Shown here: one piece after another, positions 8,502 through 17,505 of the stretch
Layout: every line of letters begins with the position of its first letter
Numbering within the stretch: position 1 is the stretch's first letter
Assembly (NCBI GenBank): GCA_031265845.1
Contig: JAISCC010000038.1
Span: 1 to 45,240, forward strand
Reading direction: 5' to 3'
Length of the DNA stretch: 45,240 bases
DNA from: Treponema sp.
Lineage (GTDB): Bacteria > Spirochaetota > Spirochaetia > Treponematales > Breznakiellaceae
The notes under the pieces: generated by a model
What the model was told of the DNA's origin: nothing
Databases searched by the model: none
The model's input: only the letters and a program-made list of their open reading frames with translations
Translations under genes and position numbers: made by a program

Positions 8502-8530
8502 AGTATATCTGACGTTTTTTCTTATGTCAA
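8502..8530 (-). promoter_or_regulatory. sigma70 promoter of the lipoprotein gene
   Basis: Minus strand TTGACA (8530-8525), 17 bp, TATACT (8507-8502). A leader of about 70 nt follows, with a GGCGG...CCGCC hairpin, before ATG 8422. Bases 8531-8677 upstream hold no gene. Confidence 0.75.
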
Positions 8531-8677
8531 CATAAATTTTTCATTTTTCACCTTTTTTCTGATGATTCGCGGCCCGGTTTGGAAGCGTATGAAGTTTTGT
8601 CATCAGCGCAGAGGCGCAATGGCGTTCCGCAAAAAACCGGAAAGATGGAATAGAAGCGCGTCTGGCGCCAGGCGGGA

Positions 8678-9478
8678 TTATCGCTCCCTGTACGCGTTGA
8701 GTTTTTCCAGCAGCGACCGCGCCTTCTTTTTCACCACGCTTGCATACGCTCCCTGTGAGATGCGGGAAATGGTCTGGCGGGTGGCGAGGTTTATCTTGCC
8801 GCCCTGTTCGCTGTATTGTTCGAGCGCGTCCAAATACGCCAGCGCAAGGAGGTTGTCCGGGCGGCGGGCTTCGACGCGGCGCATCATGTCGTTAAGAACG
8901 ATTTCATCTTCCGCGATTACGCCGATCTTTGCAAAAGCGTAGAGCGCCGGTGTCAGCGCCATCCCATCGGATTCGACTTTAAGCATCTGGATGAGGATTT
9001 TCCTGGCGCCTTCCCCGCCGTAATCGCCCAAACAGGTCGCGGCTTTCGCCCGTATGTCCGGGTACGTGTTGACGACTTTTCCGTTTACGCGCCTCATGTT
9101 GACGGTTCCTTCAAGAGCCAGAAATTCCAGGGCTTCCAGTATTTCAGGATTTTTCTTGTTTTGCGCAAGCAGTCTGGCGATCAGGGCAAGCGCGTTGTTT
9201 TTCAGCTTCAATTCGGACGATCTGCTCTGTTCCGTGATAAGGATAAGATCCGCCATATCCGGGGAATAGGATTGTTCGGTCTCGACATCCCGTTCCACGC
9301 CGGGTTCCTGGGCCGCGACTGTTTGCATCGTTTGCAGGGCGAGGAAAAAAACGGCGATAAAAACGCCTGTTTTCAACGCCGTTTTACATGGAGACCCGTG
9401 GCGCCGCGGGATGGCAAGCCAGCCGAATTCTAACATAAAAAACGCGCGAACAGCCGCCACGCGGATCACGCGGATCAT
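8678..9478 (-). CDS. exported HEAT-repeat-like protein
   Basis: Function unknown. The longest reading starts at ATG 9478, overlapping the aminotransferase stop as ATGA; an internal ATG at 9436 would bring the start closer to the signal sequence KTALKTGVFIAVFFLALQTM, which ends near VAAQ at about residue 57. The mature part is alpha-helical with HEAT-like units: LKNNALALIARLLAQNKKNP, DIRAKAATCLGDYGGEGARK (the D-x-R-x-x-A-A-x-x-L-G core) and a third helix pair around ALTPALYAFAKIG. Such proteins act as scaffolds, here in the periplasm. Translationally coupled to the aminotransferase; no functional link is evident. Confidence 0.75.
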   Translation of the reverse strand: MIRVIRVAAVRAFFMLEFGWLAIPRRHGSPCKTALKTGVFIAVFFLALQTMQTVAAQEPGVERDVETEQSYSPDMADLILITEQSRSSELKLKNNALALIARLLAQNKKNPEILEALEFLALEGTVNMRRVNGKVVNTYPDIRAKAATCLGDYGGEGARKILIQMLKVESDGMALTPALYAFAKIGVIAEDEIVLNDMMRRVEARRPDNLLALAYLDALEQYSEQGGKINLATRQTISRISQGAYASVVKKKARSLLEKLNAYRER

Positions 9479-10770
9479 TCTGTCAATTCTTTGGCCGTAT
9501 CGTATACAGCCTGATACACCGCCGGTATGTCTTCTTCTTCGATGCTGGAGAACGCCACGCGGAGGTACACGCCGCCCAACGCAATCGTACCAATGCCGTG
9601 TTTTGCGAGCAGGGTCTGGCGCAATGTTTCGGCGTCAAGTCCGTTACACCTGAAACTCATAAAATACCCTGAATTGAAGGGCAGCGGTTGCAGCGCCTTA
9701 TGCCCGGGATGAGCCGCTATAAAGCGTTTTACCGTACGGTACCGTCTTTGCAACAGATCAAAACATGCGTCTTTTTCAGCGCCAGTTCTGGGATCGTTCA
9801 TGGTTTTCAGCATAAGGTGCTGCGCGGGCGTGTTTGCGCAGGAAACCGACGAGCGGATGCAGCCCATGAGCTTTTTCACCAGCGCGTCGTAGTGACGAGC
9901 CTCCATGCCCTTGCAGCCGAAGGTGATAAAGCCCATGCGCAAGCCCCATGCGTAGTCTTCTTTGGTAGGTCCATCGATCTTTACGGCTAAAATTCGCTCA
10001 TGGAGGTTGGTGAGCCTGCAAAAAATGGATTCCTGAATGATGTGATCCTCGTAGAAAAGCCCGAAGTAGGCGTCATCGCAGAAGACAAGCACATCAGCCC
10101 CCTGTTCCGCGACATCCTCAAACAGACGGAATAGCTGTTCCGCCTCGTCTATAGTGGGCGAATAGCCTGAAGGGTTGTTCGGGAAGTTGAGAATGACGCG
10201 CGCCGTTCCGGTTTTCGCCGCCTCCCGTACGCCCCGTTCTATTGACTCCATAGCGAGTCCGGGACCTCCGTTGAAAAAGGGGATTTCTTTTATAACCGAT
10301 CCGCTGCGCTCTTGAAACACGAGTTCGTAATTGTCCCAGCACGGATCGCTTGCTATGATGACGTCTCCCTCGTTGAGGAACAGATCGGACATGTAGGAAA
10401 TGCCTGCGGTGACACCCGGCACAACCACGGGCAGCGATATATGCGCTGGATTTATGGAAGGGTTTTTCTGAATGAGCATGTCCTTCCACGCTTGCCGCGC
10501 CTCTTCCACGCCTGCGGTCGGCGCATACGCCACGATTTCTTCGGGTTTGAACACAGGCATAGCCTCCGCAATGGCGGACATGAGCAACGGGCTTCCCTTG
10601 CTGTACGCCATGCCAATCGTGCCGTTCGCTTTATGGGCGGACGCTCTCGCTTCCGCAGCCTGGGCGATAATGCCCTTGGGAAAGTAGATGCGGCTTCCCA
10701 ATGTGGACAGCAGCCGCGAAGCGACCGTGCCTTCCAGTACGCCGTTGAGTTCCTGCGCAAGAATGTGCAT
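9475..10770 (-). CDS. PLP-dependent class I/II aminotransferase
   Basis: Fold type I aminotransferase of 431 residues; substrate not determinable. Signs: NFPNNPSGYSP (the family's NPNNPTG loop, about residues 195-205), the Asp-x-x-Tyr segment FCDDAYFGLFYED, and KIDGPTKEDYAWGLRMGF with the Schiff-base Lys followed by the phosphate-binding Arg. The C-terminal FNSGYFMSFRC and LRVAFSSIEEEDI carry the usual substrate-carboxylate Arg region. ATG 10770 is preceded by AGGAG at 6 nt. First gene of an operon with the HEAT-repeat protein. The upstream leader contains an imperfect hairpin (10804-10845). Confidence 0.88.
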   Translation of the reverse strand: MHILAQELNGVLEGTVASRLLSTLGSRIYFPKGIIAQAAEARASAHKANGTIGMAYSKGSPLLMSAIAEAMPVFKPEEIVAYAPTAGVEEARQAWKDMLIQKNPSINPAHISLPVVVPGVTAGISYMSDLFLNEGDVIIASDPCWDNYELVFQERSGSVIKEIPFFNGGPGLAMESIERGVREAAKTGTARVILNFPNNPSGYSPTIDEAEQLFRLFEDVAEQGADVLVFCDDAYFGLFYEDHIIQESIFCRLTNLHERILAVKIDGPTKEDYAWGLRMGFITFGCKGMEARHYDALVKKLMGCIRSSVSCANTPAQHLMLKTMNDPRTGAEKDACFDLLQRRYRTVKRFIAAHPGHKALQPLPFNSGYFMSFRCNGLDAETLRQTLLAKHGIGTIALGGVYLRVAFSSIEEEDIPAVYQAVYDTAKELTE

Positions 10771-10803
10771 ATTGTTCTCCTCATGAAAAGCTTTTTTAAA
10801 TGA

Positions 10804-10845
10804 GGCTGTTTCAAAACGCGCGGAGCGACTGTTTTTGGAACAGCT
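10804..10845. repeat. imperfect inverted repeat in aminotransferase leader
   Basis: GGCTGTTTCAAAAC (10804-10817) faces GTTTTTGGAACAGCT (10831-10845); the arms pair with one or two mismatches around a GC-rich loop. It lies between promoter and start codon of the minus-strand gene. Confidence 0.5.
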
Positions 10846-10907
10846 TCAAATATCCCTTGTGGGAATTCTTCAAACAATTTCTTACTTTTTTATTTTAGCG
10901 TCGCCTT

Positions 10908-10937
10908 ATCATATAATATATGAAATGCATTAGTCAA
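10908..10937 (-). promoter_or_regulatory. promoter of the aminotransferase operon
   Basis: Minus strand TTGACT (10937-10932), 18 bp, TATGAT (10913-10908). The remainder of the divergent spacer to 11102 contains a GC-rich hairpin around 10986-11013 (CGTCT-cgtat-AGACG core) and no gene. Confidence 0.6.
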
Positions 10938-11102
10938 CCATACCGCAACTGCCGTTGTAGCAGCGGCGTCCCTCGCGCATTCCAAGACGCCCGGCGTCTC
11001 GTATAGACGGGCGTACCCGGACGCTTCAAATTTCCCCCTTGATAGTTCTTCTTTTTTATGGTACCGTTATCTTACATTTTTCTATAATAAGGAAGTTACA
11101 GT

Positions 11103-11531
11103 ATGAACTCAGCACTTTTTTCAGTATTTTCATTTCACCGCGCCTTGCTTATGGCCACGCCTGACGCCGGCGGCGGCGGCGCGGGTGGAAACGCGCTTGT
11201 CTCCTTTGTTCCCTTCATCTTGATCATAGGGATATTTTATTTTCTCATCATCAGACCGCAAAACAAAAAACAGAAAGAGACCCAGAAAATGCTCGGCGCG
11301 CTTAAAAAGGGCGACAAGATCGTCACTATAGGCGGCATTCATGGGACTATTCAGAAAATCAAAGAGGCTTCCGTCATTGTCAGGGTTGATGAGAACACCA
11401 AGATGGAGTTCAGCCGCTCGGCTGTTTCCAGCGTTGAGGCGGCGGCTAAAGAAGCGGACGACGATGAAAACGGAGAAGAAAAGAAGAGCGAAGAAAAAAA
11501 AGATGAGAAGGGCGGCGGGGAGAAGTCATGA
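11103..11531 (+). CDS. yajC: Sec translocon accessory protein YajC
   Basis: Small inner-membrane subunit that joins SecDF to SecYEG. 142 residues: a Gly-rich N-terminus, one membrane segment about 30-51 (VSFVPFILIIGIFYFLIIRP), then the family's RPQNKKQKE...M..LKKGDKIVTIGGIHGTI beta-rich cytoplasmic domain, and a Glu/Lys-rich tail longer than in most YajC. AAGGAAG precedes ATG by about 7 nt. The stop overlaps the start of secD by 4 nt (ATGA), so the genes are coupled. Confidence 0.95.
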   Translation: MNSALFSVFSFHRALLMATPDAGGGGAGGNALVSFVPFILIIGIFYFLIIRPQNKKQKETQKMLGALKKGDKIVTIGGIHGTIQKIKEASVIVRVDENTKMEFSRSAVSSVEAAAKEADDDENGEEKKSEEKKDEKGGGEKS

Positions 11532-13249
11532 GCAAACGCTACCGTTTCTTGATTATTCTGGCGGTAGTTGCGCTTTGTTTGGTTTTTCTGTATCCGACTA
11601 TCCGCTGGTATTTTATGATTCCCAAAGATGAACAAACTTTGGCGTTAAACTCGCGAGAGCAGATAAAGATATACGCATCCCAGACCGCGCAAGCCGATTT
11701 GCAGCTTTTGCTTGACAACGCGAAGACGGGCGGCGACATGCCTGAAAAACTCCTCTTTTTGCAAAAACAGGCGAAGAAAATCTTAAAAGAATCCCGCGCT
11801 CCCGCTCCTGAAAAGTGGAACGCGAGAGCCACGCTTTCAGCCTTCGCCAGCAGGCAGGAGGCTCTTGACGTAATAGAAACCAACTATCGTGACAGGATAT
11901 TCGCCCTGAAAAACCTTCAGAAAAACGCGGTGCAACTGGGGTTGGACCTTTCCGGCGGCTTGAGCATCGTGCTTCAGGCCAATATGGATGCGCTCCAGGA
12001 GATAACGGATCACCCGCTGACCGAAGCCGACCGCGAAGACGCCATGAGCAGGGTGCTTGAGGTGCTTAACAGCCGCATCGACCGCTTCGGTCTTACCGAG
12101 CCGGTTATCAGACGGCAGGGAACGGATCAAATATATGTGGAAATCCCCGGAACCGCTGATCCTGAACGCATCAACGACATCATCATGGGAAAGGGAAGCC
12201 TCACCTTCCGCATGGTTGACACAGAGACGCTTGAAACGTTCAACCAATACTACACTGATCATCCTACAACCACATTTGACGGCGCGGGCAATCTCATTGA
12301 TCCTACGATCATTCCCGATGATGTGATGATTTTAGGCGTTTATACCAAAGATCGCTATGGGCTTGACGAGTTCACCGGCTATACCGCAGTCAAGCGAGAG
12401 ATCGGACTGGACGGCAACCACATCAAGAGCGCGGTCGTTGACCGGGCCGATGTTGACGGCAAGCCGGAAGTCACCTTTATCCTTGACAGCGAGGGCGGCG
12501 AGATATTCTATAAGCTCACCTCCGCGAATGTCGGGAAAGCGCTCGCCATTGTGCTTGACGACCGCGTGAAATCCCAGGCGACCATTCAGAGCGGCATTCA
12601 CGAGTCCGTGCGCTTGACCGGTTTCAGTTTGGACGAGGCGAACAACATCGCGCTCACCCTGAGAACTGCGGCTCTGCCCGTGCAGTTGGAAGTTGTCAAT
12701 CAGCAGAACATAGGGGCGAGCATGGGCGAAGATACGATCCGGCAAGGATTGTACGCCCTCATCGGCGGATTGGGCGCGGTCATGATATTCATGTTGCTCT
12801 TCTACAAAATATCCGGCTTCAATGCGGTGATAGCCCAAATTTTGAATATTTTCCTCATGTTCAGCATCCTTTCCGCGTTCAACTTCACCCTTACATTGCC
12901 GAGCATCGCGGGATTCATTTTGACCATCGGCATGGCGGTTGACGCGAACGTCATTATATTTGAACGCATGAAAGAAGAGATGCGGCTTGGAAAAAGCAGA
13001 AAAGCCGTGGTCGACGCGGGCTTCAACAAGGCGTTCTGGGCGATCATGGACTCAAACATCACCACATTTATCGCGGCGCTGTTCCTCTCGCAACTTGGTT
13101 CGGGACCAATACAGGGCTTTGCGGTCAGCTTGGCGATAGGCGTTATCTCGTCGGTGTTCACCGCGCTCTTCGTGTCCCGCCTCATCTTCGACTTTGGCAC
13201 GGATGTTCTCGGCAGCAAGAGGGTCTCGGTGAGCTGGAGGATTAACTAA
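11528..13249 (+). CDS. secD: protein translocase subunit SecD
   Basis: RND-type membrane protein that uses the proton gradient to pull exported proteins across the membrane. 573 residues with an N-terminal membrane segment (about 7-28), the conserved D1 motif QLGLDLSGGLSIVLQ near residue 138, the large P1 periplasmic domain, and five membrane segments in the C-terminal third including the TIGMAVDANVIIFERMKEE motif and the helix around AFWAIMDSNITTFIAALFL. It overlaps yajC by 4 nt, and its TAA overlaps the ATG of secF by 1 nt (TAATG). Confidence 0.97.
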   Translation: MSKRYRFLIILAVVALCLVFLYPTIRWYFMIPKDEQTLALNSREQIKIYASQTAQADLQLLLDNAKTGGDMPEKLLFLQKQAKKILKESRAPAPEKWNARATLSAFASRQEALDVIETNYRDRIFALKNLQKNAVQLGLDLSGGLSIVLQANMDALQEITDHPLTEADREDAMSRVLEVLNSRIDRFGLTEPVIRRQGTDQIYVEIPGTADPERINDIIMGKGSLTFRMVDTETLETFNQYYTDHPTTTFDGAGNLIDPTIIPDDVMILGVYTKDRYGLDEFTGYTAVKREIGLDGNHIKSAVVDRADVDGKPEVTFILDSEGGEIFYKLTSANVGKALAIVLDDRVKSQATIQSGIHESVRLTGFSLDEANNIALTLRTAALPVQLEVVNQQNIGASMGEDTIRQGLYALIGGLGAVMIFMLLFYKISGFNAVIAQILNIFLMFSILSAFNFTLTLPSIAGFILTIGMAVDANVIIFERMKEEMRLGKSRKAVVDAGFNKAFWAIMDSNITTFIAALFLSQLGSGPIQGFAVSLAIGVISSVFTALFVSRLIFDFGTDVLGSKRVSVSWRIN

Positions 13250-14487
13250 TGAAAAAAATCATACATTTCTCAAAAACGTTTTTGGCGTGCGCTATCGCTT
13301 CGGTTGTATTGATTGGCGCGGGTCTTGTGGGCTATATTTTGAAGGGCGGTTTCAATCTGGGCGTTGACTTTCAGGCGGGTCTCATTCAGGAAGTGCAGTT
13401 TGCGCCCCCGGCGCTCCGTCTGACCTACAATGGAGCGGGCAACGCATCCATTTCATTTGATAGAAACACCCTGTATATTGTTATATCGGGTTCGGGAGTT
13501 GAGGGAAAAACCTATCCCTTTCCCTACGCTGAATATGCCGCAGTTGGTTCCATAGCAACCGCCCTTTCCGGCGTAAACGGGATCAGTGTGGTGACGGCCG
13601 CTCCTTCGGATGTCCAGACTTCGCTCTTTGTGCAAAGCGCGTCGGGCAACCCCCACCTCGGCGCCGAGCCGTTTGTGGTTCACTACCTTCCCTTGAACGC
13701 CGCTCCGATCTCGATTGAGCAAGTGCGCGGGAGCCTTTCGTCTCTGGGAGAGGTTTCGGTGCAGGTGCTGGGGCGTCCCGAAGAGCGCCGGTTTATGATC
13801 CGCATGGAGGACAGCGAGATGGAGGGCGGGGCGCCCGCCGAGGCGATCATAACGGCATTGGAAACCGGCCCGGATTTGAACGCGGGAATTGACGGCGTGG
13901 CGGTGACAAGCTCCAACTACGTTGGCTCGCGCTTCTCAAAAGCCCTTTCCCATCAGGCGGCTATTCTTATGGCGTTGACCTTGTTGCTTATCTTGGCGTA
14001 CGCATCCATCCGGTTCAAGCCCCAGTACGCGATTGGAGCGGTGCTTGCCATCGCCCATGACGCGCTCGTCATGGTGGCGTTTGTTACATGGACGCGCATG
14101 GAGTTCAACACCACCACCATTGCGGCGATCCTCACCATTCTGGGTTACTCTATCAATGACACCATCGTTATATTTGACCGTGTGCGTGAAAGCCAGCGTC
14201 TCTATCCCGAAGACGCCTTTGTCGATGTGCTCGACCGATCCATCACCGAAACGCTTGGGCGCACCATCATCACGACCTTAACGACCATGCTCGCCGTTCT
14301 CTCCCTGTACATCTTTACGACAGGCTCCATGAAAGACTTTGCTCTCGCCCTGCTCATTGGCATGGTGAGCGGCGTGTATTCAACCATTTTCATCGCGTGC
14401 GGTTTTGTGAACTTCTGGGACATCGCCGCAAAAAAGAACGGAAGAAAACGGCAAGCTAAAAGCGCGGTTGCGGCTGCCACAGCCTGA
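13249..14487 (+). CDS. secF: protein translocase subunit SecF
   Basis: Partner of SecD. 412 residues: membrane segment about 11-33, the D1-like motif GVDFQAG, a periplasmic part longer than usual (E. coli SecF is about 323 residues) with a Gly-rich insert around residues 60-150, then five membrane segments with the signature ILGYSINDTIVIFDRVRE and TLTTMLAVLSLYIF. The C-terminus is basic (KKNGRKRQAK). The usual GIDFTGG motif is GVDFQAG here. ispH follows after 5 bp. Confidence 0.96.
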   Translation: MKKIIHFSKTFLACAIASVVLIGAGLVGYILKGGFNLGVDFQAGLIQEVQFAPPALRLTYNGAGNASISFDRNTLYIVISGSGVEGKTYPFPYAEYAAVGSIATALSGVNGISVVTAAPSDVQTSLFVQSASGNPHLGAEPFVVHYLPLNAAPISIEQVRGSLSSLGEVSVQVLGRPEERRFMIRMEDSEMEGGAPAEAIITALETGPDLNAGIDGVAVTSSNYVGSRFSKALSHQAAILMALTLLLILAYASIRFKPQYAIGAVLAIAHDALVMVAFVTWTRMEFNTTTIAAILTILGYSINDTIVIFDRVRESQRLYPEDAFVDVLDRSITETLGRTIITTLTTMLAVLSLYIFTTGSMKDFALALLIGMVSGVYSTIFIACGFVNFWDIAAKKNGRKRQAKSAVAAATA

Positions 14488-14492
14488 AAGCC

Positions 14493-15422
14493 GTGAATGT
14501 CATTCGGGCTTCCGTGTTAGGCTATTGCGCGGGCGTACGCAGGGCGGTTGACATCGCCCTGCGTGAAGCCGCCGCCCGCCAAAAAGTATACACGGCTGGT
14601 CCGCTTATTCACAATCCGGCTGTACTCGAAACCCTAAAAGTGCGCGGCGTTGAAATTTTGGAAGAAGACGTGGATGCGCCCTGCGCCGCGCGGGGCGCGG
14701 TTGTCATTATACGCGCCCACGGCGTCACCCCGCAGTCTGAGGCGCGTCTTAGGGATAGAGGCTTCCGCATTGCGGATGCGTCCTGTCCAAAAGTGAAGAG
14801 AAGCCAGACGCTTGCGCAAGAACTGTCCGAATCAGGACGCCGGGTTTTTCTTGCCGGCGAAAAGCGCCATGCGGAAATCGCCGGCATACAGGGGTACGCG
14901 CCTGGCGGCATCGTAGTGGAAAGCGCCCGCGACGCGCTGGAAAGCGCCCGCATCCTTTTCGCCGAGGATCCTGCGGCTGAAACAGCCGTGATTGCGCAGA
15001 CAACTCTGTCCGTCGAGGATTATGCGGCGATATGCGATGCGTTGCAAATGGTCTTTCCCCGCATAACAATATACGACACGATATGCTCCGCAACGAGAGA
15101 GCGGCAAAACGCGCTGAGGACGCTGTGCGAAAAAGCGGATGCGATCATCATTGCGGGCGGGAGAAATTCCGCAAATACGCGGCGTCTGGTTGCGGTCGCA
15201 CGGGCGGCGCACACAGTGTCTGGCGAAGCCACAAATGGAGCCGCCGTTGCCGGCAAACCTGTTGTTCTTGTTGAAAATGCTCGCGAGATTCCAGAAGCGT
15301 TTGTAACAGGAACATACAACACCATCGGCATATCCGCCGGGGCGTCCACGCCGGATGAGGTTATTGACGAGATAGAAAGGGCGTTGTTGTCATCAGGCGG
15401 CGCTCTAAAGGGACAACCCTAA
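14493..15422 (+). CDS. ispH: 4-hydroxy-3-methylbut-2-enyl diphosphate reductase
   Basis: Iron-sulfur enzyme of the last MEP-pathway step, making IPP and DMAPP. GTG start at 14493, 5 bp after secF, with AAAG as a weak ribosome site. 309 residues, normal length. The three cluster ligands are visible: Cys12 (GYCAGVRRAV), Cys98 (ADASCPKV) and Cys198 (TICSATRERQ). Other family marks: GPLIHNP with the substrate-binding His40, RAHGV and the late SAGASTP segment. Together with dxs (2151) it shows that the organism makes isoprenoids by the MEP route. Being at the end of the sec operon suggests co-transcription. Confidence 0.95.
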   Translation: MNVIRASVLGYCAGVRRAVDIALREAAARQKVYTAGPLIHNPAVLETLKVRGVEILEEDVDAPCAARGAVVIIRAHGVTPQSEARLRDRGFRIADASCPKVKRSQTLAQELSESGRRVFLAGEKRHAEIAGIQGYAPGGIVVESARDALESARILFAEDPAAETAVIAQTTLSVEDYAAICDALQMVFPRITIYDTICSATRERQNALRTLCEKADAIIIAGGRNSANTRRLVAVARAAHTVSGEATNGAAVAGKPVVLVENAREIPEAFVTGTYNTIGISAGASTPDEVIDEIERALLSSGGALKGQP

Positions 15423-16074
15423 AGTTGCGGGGCATTGCGCCCGCGCATTCCAGTGAAATATAATAGGACAGAAAAAGGAGAAGCTTCGCGAAATGGGTGT
15501 TTTTAGCGATTGCGATAGCAAGAGAGACATCGGCGTTAAAATATTCTGGTGGATTTAAACATAAAAACTGGATATTTAATAATAAATAGGATGAAAACGC
15601 CATTCGATCAATAATTCATTTTTTTACAGAGAAAATATTTAAAATATGCAATAAACTGTTGGATAAATTTATGAGAGGCAAAAGCCTGATCGCTATTAAT
15701 GTCGAAAAAACGAAAAATTTCATTTCTGTGTTGAAAAAAACTCCTGAAAAAGATGATAAGACTCCAGCGTTCATACCAAGAGATCGATTATATGAATATA
15801 TTGAGCTTCGTGATTCCGAATCCAATCTTGGTGAGAGGGAAAGAAGAAAGCGGCAAGAGCGAAATTGTTGCAGAGTGCGGTGATTTATACCTGATAAAAC
15901 AACCAGAATCCGCTGGAAGGGCGGATTTTGCCAGCAAGAATGGCGTGCGCCAGCCTTGCTGGCAAAAAATTATAAATGCTGGCGATTGCATAGTTGTTTC
16001 TCCAAACTACAGGCGTTCTGTTGATTTTCCCTTTCCTGAATATCAACTTTCTTTCAAGCGGATCTAAAGCGTTA
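15423..16074. other. AT-rich stretch with gene remnants
   Basis: Base composition drops sharply after ispH. Two overlapping frames are open: 15659-15883 (MDKFMRGKSLIAINVEKTKN...) and 15792-16067 (MNILSFVIPNPILVRGKEES ... KIINAGDCIVVSPNYRRS). They read as possible halves of one frameshifted gene, joined near 15850. Neither has a convincing ribosome site or a family I recognise. The second contains a long perfect inverted repeat (15926-15967). Confidence 0.4.
15926..15967. repeat. nested perfect inverted repeat
   Basis: TTTTGCCAGCAAG (15926-15938) pairs perfectly with CTTGCTGGCAAAA (15955-15967); the loop itself contains TGGCG-tg-CGCCA. This gives a stem of 13 plus 5 bp interrupted by a 2-nt internal loop. 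It lacks a T run on either strand, so it is not a standard terminator. Confidence 0.85.
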
Positions 16075-16103
16075 TTGACAAAACAGCGCGTTCAATGTAT
16101 TAT
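16075..16103 (+). promoter_or_regulatory. sigma70 promoter of the LiaF-like gene
   Basis: TTGACA (16075-16080), 17 bp, TATTAT (16098-16103). Start of transcription near 16110 excludes the ATG at 16115 and supports ATG 16127. Confidence 0.75.
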
Positions 16104-16126
16104 AATTTTCTATAATGGAGGGTGGC

Positions 16127-16753
16127 ATGCTCAACATAGATGAAGAAAAAGACAAACTGACCAAAAAATTGTCAGAGCAATATTCTCAAAATATAATAAA
16201 TATGAATGAATATGAACGGATGCTGGATTATATAACTAACATAGAAACGGGAAAAGAGATAAGTGTCATTGGAAAAATAATAGATGAAAATAATATTGAA
16301 CACAGCGCGTTGACAAAAACTGAAAACAATGAAATAGCGGCTCCAAAGGGAGGTGAGAAATATTTTTCAGTATTTTCATGGAGAACGTCAAATGTAAAAT
16401 CAGCGAATGGGAATGGCGGTAAATATGTCAGTTTGTTTGGAGCAAATAGAATAATTGTGGATAATTTGCCAAAAGGAAGAACAATAATAAACGTCAGTTC
16501 AGTGTTCGGATTAACCGAGATAATTGTATCAAAAAATATAAAAATAGTAAACAAAACAACACCAATATTCTCAGGAATATTTATGCCCAGTGAAATAAAT
16601 AAAGAAAATGAAGAGTTGCCGGAATTATATATTGCCGGGAAGGCGGTTTTTGGAAATATAACAATAAGAACAGTTGAAGAAGTAAAAAGAGAGAATGAAT
16701 TTGGAGAAAAATTGAAAGAGAAAATAATTCAAAAAATAATTGATAGAACATAA
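16127..16753 (+). CDS. LiaF-like (cell-wall-stress response DUF2154-type) cytoplasmic protein
   Basis: 208 residues from ATG 16127, which has GGAGGG 4 nt upstream; ATG 16115 in the same frame is too close to the promoter. The N-terminus (IDEEKDKLTKKLSEQYSQN...MNEYERMLDYI) looks like the short helical DUF1707/SHOCT-type module. The second half, SLFGANRIIVDNLPKGRTII, VFGLTEIIVSKNIKI and ELYIAGKAVFGNITIRTVEE, has the repeated beta-strand pattern of the LiaF C-terminal domain (VFGG.xxxxxxG.AVFGgvei). No membrane segments are present, unlike LiaF itself, and no LiaRS neighbours exist. Codons are strongly AT-rich compared with flanking housekeeping genes, pointing to transfer. The role is unknown; a cell-envelope stress link is by family only. 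Confidence 0.7.
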   Translation: MLNIDEEKDKLTKKLSEQYSQNIINMNEYERMLDYITNIETGKEISVIGKIIDENNIEHSALTKTENNEIAAPKGGEKYFSVFSWRTSNVKSANGNGGKYVSLFGANRIIVDNLPKGRTIINVSSVFGLTEIIVSKNIKIVNKTTPIFSGIFMPSEINKENEELPELYIAGKAVFGNITIRTVEEVKRENEFGEKLKEKIIQKIIDRT

Positions 16754-17066
16754 AAGCGGGAATATTTGCCCGCCGTTGTGGAGGACGACGCGCAAGCCGG
16801 CGGCTTATCTGCGGAATCGGGCGTGACAAATCCGGCGCACTCGCTTTGATGCATTTCTAGCGTGCCAGCGGGTTTGCCATCCTCGGCTTGTTTTTTATTT
16901 TGCTGTTGATTATGATAGAATTGAATTATGAAAATAAAGAATCCCTGCGGCAAACCGCATGGTATTGAAGATTTCTCCTTGAAAATATTCGCGCCCAAGG
17001 GGTGGGGAATTAAACCTTTTTTATAAAAATAATAAAATTCTATGATAAACGGCTGTTGACAAATAA
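16754..17066. other. intergenic, no gene recognised
   Basis: Begins with a short GCGGG...CCCGC hairpin just after the LiaF-like stop, with no T run. A minus-strand frame (16729-16998) is open but lacks a ribosome site and family match. Nothing else is supported. Confidence 0.4.
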
Positions 17067-17487
17067 ATTGTTATAAGCATAAAAAAATCACAAATTTTAG
17101 TTGCTTTAAGAGATATATTAGACCAGAAAGGCTTCAAAGTCATTGCTTTTGGCGAATATTTTGAGTTGATATACGAAAACAGCATCATTTCAGACAAAAC
17201 TTTGAATGGAATCTTCATCAACAAGGAGTATAAAAACATTCGCTTGACATATCTAAACTTGACAAGAAAATTGAACGCGATGAATATCCGGATAATTACG
17301 CAAGCCGGTAAATGAAAGCAGGAAAGCTGGCAAGACACAGCGCTATCGGATCGGCGACGTCTTCAAATACTCGGAAGACTTTCTTTTGACGGCTTTCACC
17401 AACAAGGCAAGCAAAATAAGAATAGCAAAGCCCGCTGAATTGCGAATCGTCATCCCAGTGGATAATCGCGATGAGGTAAATTTTTAA
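17067..17487 (+). pseudogene. unidentified gene remnant with one frameshift
   Basis: Two consecutive frames read as one protein: KKSQILVALRDILDQKGFKV, ELIYENSIISDKTLNGIFIN and NLTRKLNAMNIRIITQAGK end at TGA 17313, while the +1 frame continues NESRKAGKTQRYRIGDVFKY ... IVIPVDNRDEVNF to TAA 17487. No start codon precedes the first frame after the upstream stop at 17064. About 140 residues in all; I do not recognise the family. It lies 18 bp before the TIR-like remnant, so the two probably formed one operon, and the arrangement suggests a small defence or signalling cassette that has died. Confidence 0.45.
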
Positions 17488-17505
17488 ACTAAAGGAGTTC
17501 GAATA

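Noticed and set aside
11083-11088. TATAAT just upstream of yajC
   Set aside because: Transcription from it would begin within the AAGGAAG ribosome site, and no -35 box is present; the true promoter is unresolved.
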